DNA of 64,000 bases from contig NC_063435.1 of NCBI RefSeq assembly GCF_020379485.1, forward strand, positions 2,852,001 to 2,916,000. Direction: 5' to 3'. Numbering within the stretch: position 1 is the stretch's first letter; the number at the start of each line of letters is the position of its first letter. This stretch comes from Brassica napus. Its lineage: Eukaryota > Streptophyta > Magnoliopsida > Brassicales > Brassicaceae. Shown piece by piece: positions 61,101 through 64,000 of this stretch. Position numbers and translations under genes: made by a program. The notes under the pieces are model-generated. The model did not search any database and had not been told where the DNA came from. It saw only the letters and a program-made list of their open reading frames with translations.

Positions 61101-63623
61101 AAACTTGCTTACAGTCTTGTATCATTGTGCTTGCCGACAATTTTGGAATATGCCCTCAACATTTTTCTCATTCGTAAAATATTTTCAGTATGAAAACCTT
61201 TTCACAAATAGATGCAAAAACGCCATTAATCACGTTGCAAAATCATTATATAATATTCTAGGGCAGGAGCAAATCCACCAATAGAGTACCAGCAAGGATT
61301 TGGTTTTGTCGCCATGTTGCCACTACTCACGATTCACGGATCCACCCGGTACACCCGCCAAATGAACATATCGATTTTTTTTTTTTTTTGAAAAAAAAAC
61401 ATATCGATTTTGCAAATTTTTTGTTTCGCGTTAGAATAAAATTCTTTCTGTTTCTAAAAGTTAACATATGATGCAATTCTTAACAAATAAGTGTTTGTAG
61501 TACATGTTATAAAAAAACGTTTTTGTAGTATTAGTTACCAAGAAGTACATTTAATTCCATCTTTTCTTATAAGGTAGCTGATATCTTCATATAGTCTCTT
61601 AACATAATAATTTTGATGTTGCATTTTTTTTTGTCGGCAATTTTGATATTGCAATTAAATTCATAATTTAACTGGTTAATTATTCGGTCAAAGAGAGCGA
61701 CAACAACAAAAAGAATCTAAAGGTAGCCCACATTCAAAGAACAAAAAAGTTTGTATTTAAATAAGTGCTTCTTTTTGGTTTTATAACAAAAGTTTTTTAA
61801 AAAAAATTGTCTAGGAAAAGAGGGCAGAAGGGTGACATCAAATGAGGTGTGACACTTGTGAGGAACTGAGGATAGAATAGAAAGAGAACGACGTCATGGT
61901 CGTAATAGTATATTAGACGTCCACATACTTCAAAAAAAATCACACACCAATCCTTTTGTTCAACTTAGCCACAAAGAAACCTGCCTAAGTGCCACTTTTG
62001 AACCTAAATGCTCTCTCCACATTTTCAGAATGTATATTAAAGCTTAACCTAATTGAAACACACCAAAAAGATATTGCGTCATTAATCATATTGATGATAT
62101 CAAGTTGGTGGGATAATGAATTATTTAGATTGAAACAAAGATGGTTTTTCTTTTTGAAACTATCAAAGATGGTTTTTTGACAAAAGAAAATAAAACAAAT
62201 GATGGTTAAAACGGTCATTCATTCAGGAATATCAAACATATCAGGATTCAAAATCAATGGATCCATATATAAAACGTGTTATTATTTTTGATATTTTACG
62301 AGGTTGCTTTAGTCATGTCAAAAGTTTATGATCAAACTATGTAGTAATTTACTGGGACTGTGATGAAGTACAATAGTAAGACTGTAATGTATCTTGCTAT
62401 TTTCTTTAAAACAGAAAAACTCTATAATAGAAATATGATTTAGTTTGATGTATTTTTTTTTAAGAAATAGTAATATCCAAATATAGAGTAAAAATAGAGA
62501 ATACTATCATTTTCCTATATAAATAGAGTGAAAAATAATAAGCTCTATATTAGAAGTGGAAAAAAACATTTTTTTTTTTACGAAGACAGTTTTAACTCTA
62601 AATACTAGTATTATAGAGACAAATATATAGATGAGTTGTAGATGTTCTAATAATGTGTGAGTTATTTTTCTGGAGATTTTAAATTTGGTACTTCTATGTA
62701 TGTTTCGATTCCTTATTATACCCAAAATAATAGTACAAGTCAAGATTATAACAAGCACAACCAAAGATTTTTGACATAAAATGCCTATTAAACATGCAAT
62801 AATATATTTCTAATGCAATAATATATTTCTAATACATATTTTCAGTTGCAAAAAAAAAAAACATGCAATAATATACCCAAATTAATGTTCAAAAACCCAA
62901 ATGGATAGACGCGGATCCCATGCAAACTGCTTTGCAAGAAAAGGAACGTGAAAGAGAACTTTTATATAGCCATCACCACTCACAGTATATAATAATAACA
63001 ATAACATTAGCCAAAAAACTCTTACATAAAAGAAACGTTTATTTTTAAAAGGTCCCAAAAGCTCAGTTCATTAGAGTTTCACGTGTCGCTGGCAACATTT
63101 CGCTCTTATTTTACTCCATATAGAGAGAAAACGAGTGGCCACTTACTCAAAAAGAAAAAAAGAGTGGCCACTTACCCAATATAATTGCCGTTTAGTAATT
63201 TGGAGACTTGTCAATTTTAAGGAAATATGGTTTTGAATACTATCTGAGTTAATTACGTAAGCCTGATGGTTGGTTAGAAAATATTTTTTAAATAGGAATA
63301 GTATATTTAAAAAAAAATTGTTATAAGACTATCCATGTTGCCTACCAAAACAAAAATTAAAATTTTACAAGAATTATATGGTCTTGATTGGCAAAAATTT
63401 GCAAAGCATCATACTTTTTATTATTTAATCAACTATTTTTAATTATTTTAAAGTAACAAATGTTCTTTGCTAATACTTTTATATAGTGTTTTTGGTAAAG
63501 CATTAGTATTTAAACTACTTAAAATTAAAATAATAATTATATTTAATTTAATAATATAAAAAATATATATATACATTCACTGTTTAGAAATAAAAATATA
63601 CTTCAAATTCAAAATATAATCAA

Positions 63624-63655
<32 letters not shown>

Positions 63656-64000
63656 ATATACATTATTTAAATAACAAAACTATAAAGTACTGAATATATG
63701 TATTATACATATCCACTTTAAATAAAAAATTAGATATTATATATAATATTATATATAATATTATATATATGTCATATATATGAACTTTAATTTTTCTACT
63801 AATCACTATTAATATGTATAATAATAAGTGTATACAACTTTTGCAGCATACTGATTTTATAGTTTATTGTTACCATGTTATTATCAATTTTATGAATTAA
63901 GGTATAACTTTTTTAATATATATATATATATATTTATTTTATATAATTTTTATTTTACAAACAATATTTTGGTAAGAGAAAAATTATAAAAATGTCTATT
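58111..64000. other. AT-rich intergenic DNA, no supported gene
   Basis: Nearly 6 kb with extreme AT content, TA microsatellites (for example 63628-63650 and 63922-63941) and TATA-palindromes (63736-63772). All open frames are short and low-complexity. Small non-LTR-like poly(T)/poly(A) tracts occur (60341, 61376). Nothing identifiable was found on either strand. Confidence 0.55.

Overview
This is a plant nuclear window, almost certainly from a Brassicaceae species and most likely a Brassica or Raphanus relative. The genes have short exons with GT-AG introns, intergenic DNA is very AT-rich, and there are many plant transposons. From memory, the recognisable genes follow the order of Arabidopsis thaliana AT5G19100 to AT5G19250: aspartyl-protease-like genes, GAA1, AILP1, NAD(P)HX dehydratase, a small unknown protein, TBL11, another unknown protein, RH58, APL1, and GPI-anchored glycoproteins. 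Locus names are recalled, not searched.

Layout. 0-2.9 kb: two Harbinger-like elements and a short LINE tail. 3.0-14.4 kb: four aspartyl-protease-like genes (one +, three -) that lack the second catalytic Asp. The DNA between the last two is a diverged tandem duplication split by a 1.3-kb Mutator-like insertion. 14.5-20.7 kb: an F-box relic, a tRNA-type SINE, a hAT MITE, a Helitron 3' end and a decayed GAA1 3' half. 20.7-25.4 kb: a structurally complete and young Ty1/copia retrotransposon. 28.8-34.2 kb: three intact single-copy genes (AILP1-like, NAXD-like, small unknown). 34.6-42.6 kb: a Helitron carrying an RPA-like fragment, a TIR-NBS-LRR gene with a nonsense codon and a duplicated C-terminal piece, and a TBL relic. 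43.7-44.2 kb: a small unknown gene. 45.3-47.6 kb: a second full-length Helitron. 47.8-52.9 kb: RH58 and APL1, convergent. 53.8-56.2 kb: a tandem pair of GPI-anchored glycoprotein genes. 56.2-64 kb: AT-rich repeat DNA with no convincing gene.

Functionally these genes do not form a pathway; they are a conserved Brassicaceae neighbourhood. APL1 (starch synthesis) and RH58 are predicted plastid proteins, and the NAXD-like enzyme repairs damaged NAD(P)H. The aspartyl-protease-like proteins and the GPI glycoproteins enter the secretory pathway. The dynamic parts are the protease-like array and the resistance-gene insertion between the small unknown gene and the TBL relic. I saw no clear case of a wholly new biological system. 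The most unusual signals are the lost start codon and duplicated tail of one protease-like gene, the single-stop TNL, and a TNL/Helitron block bounded by copies of a neighbour's intron.
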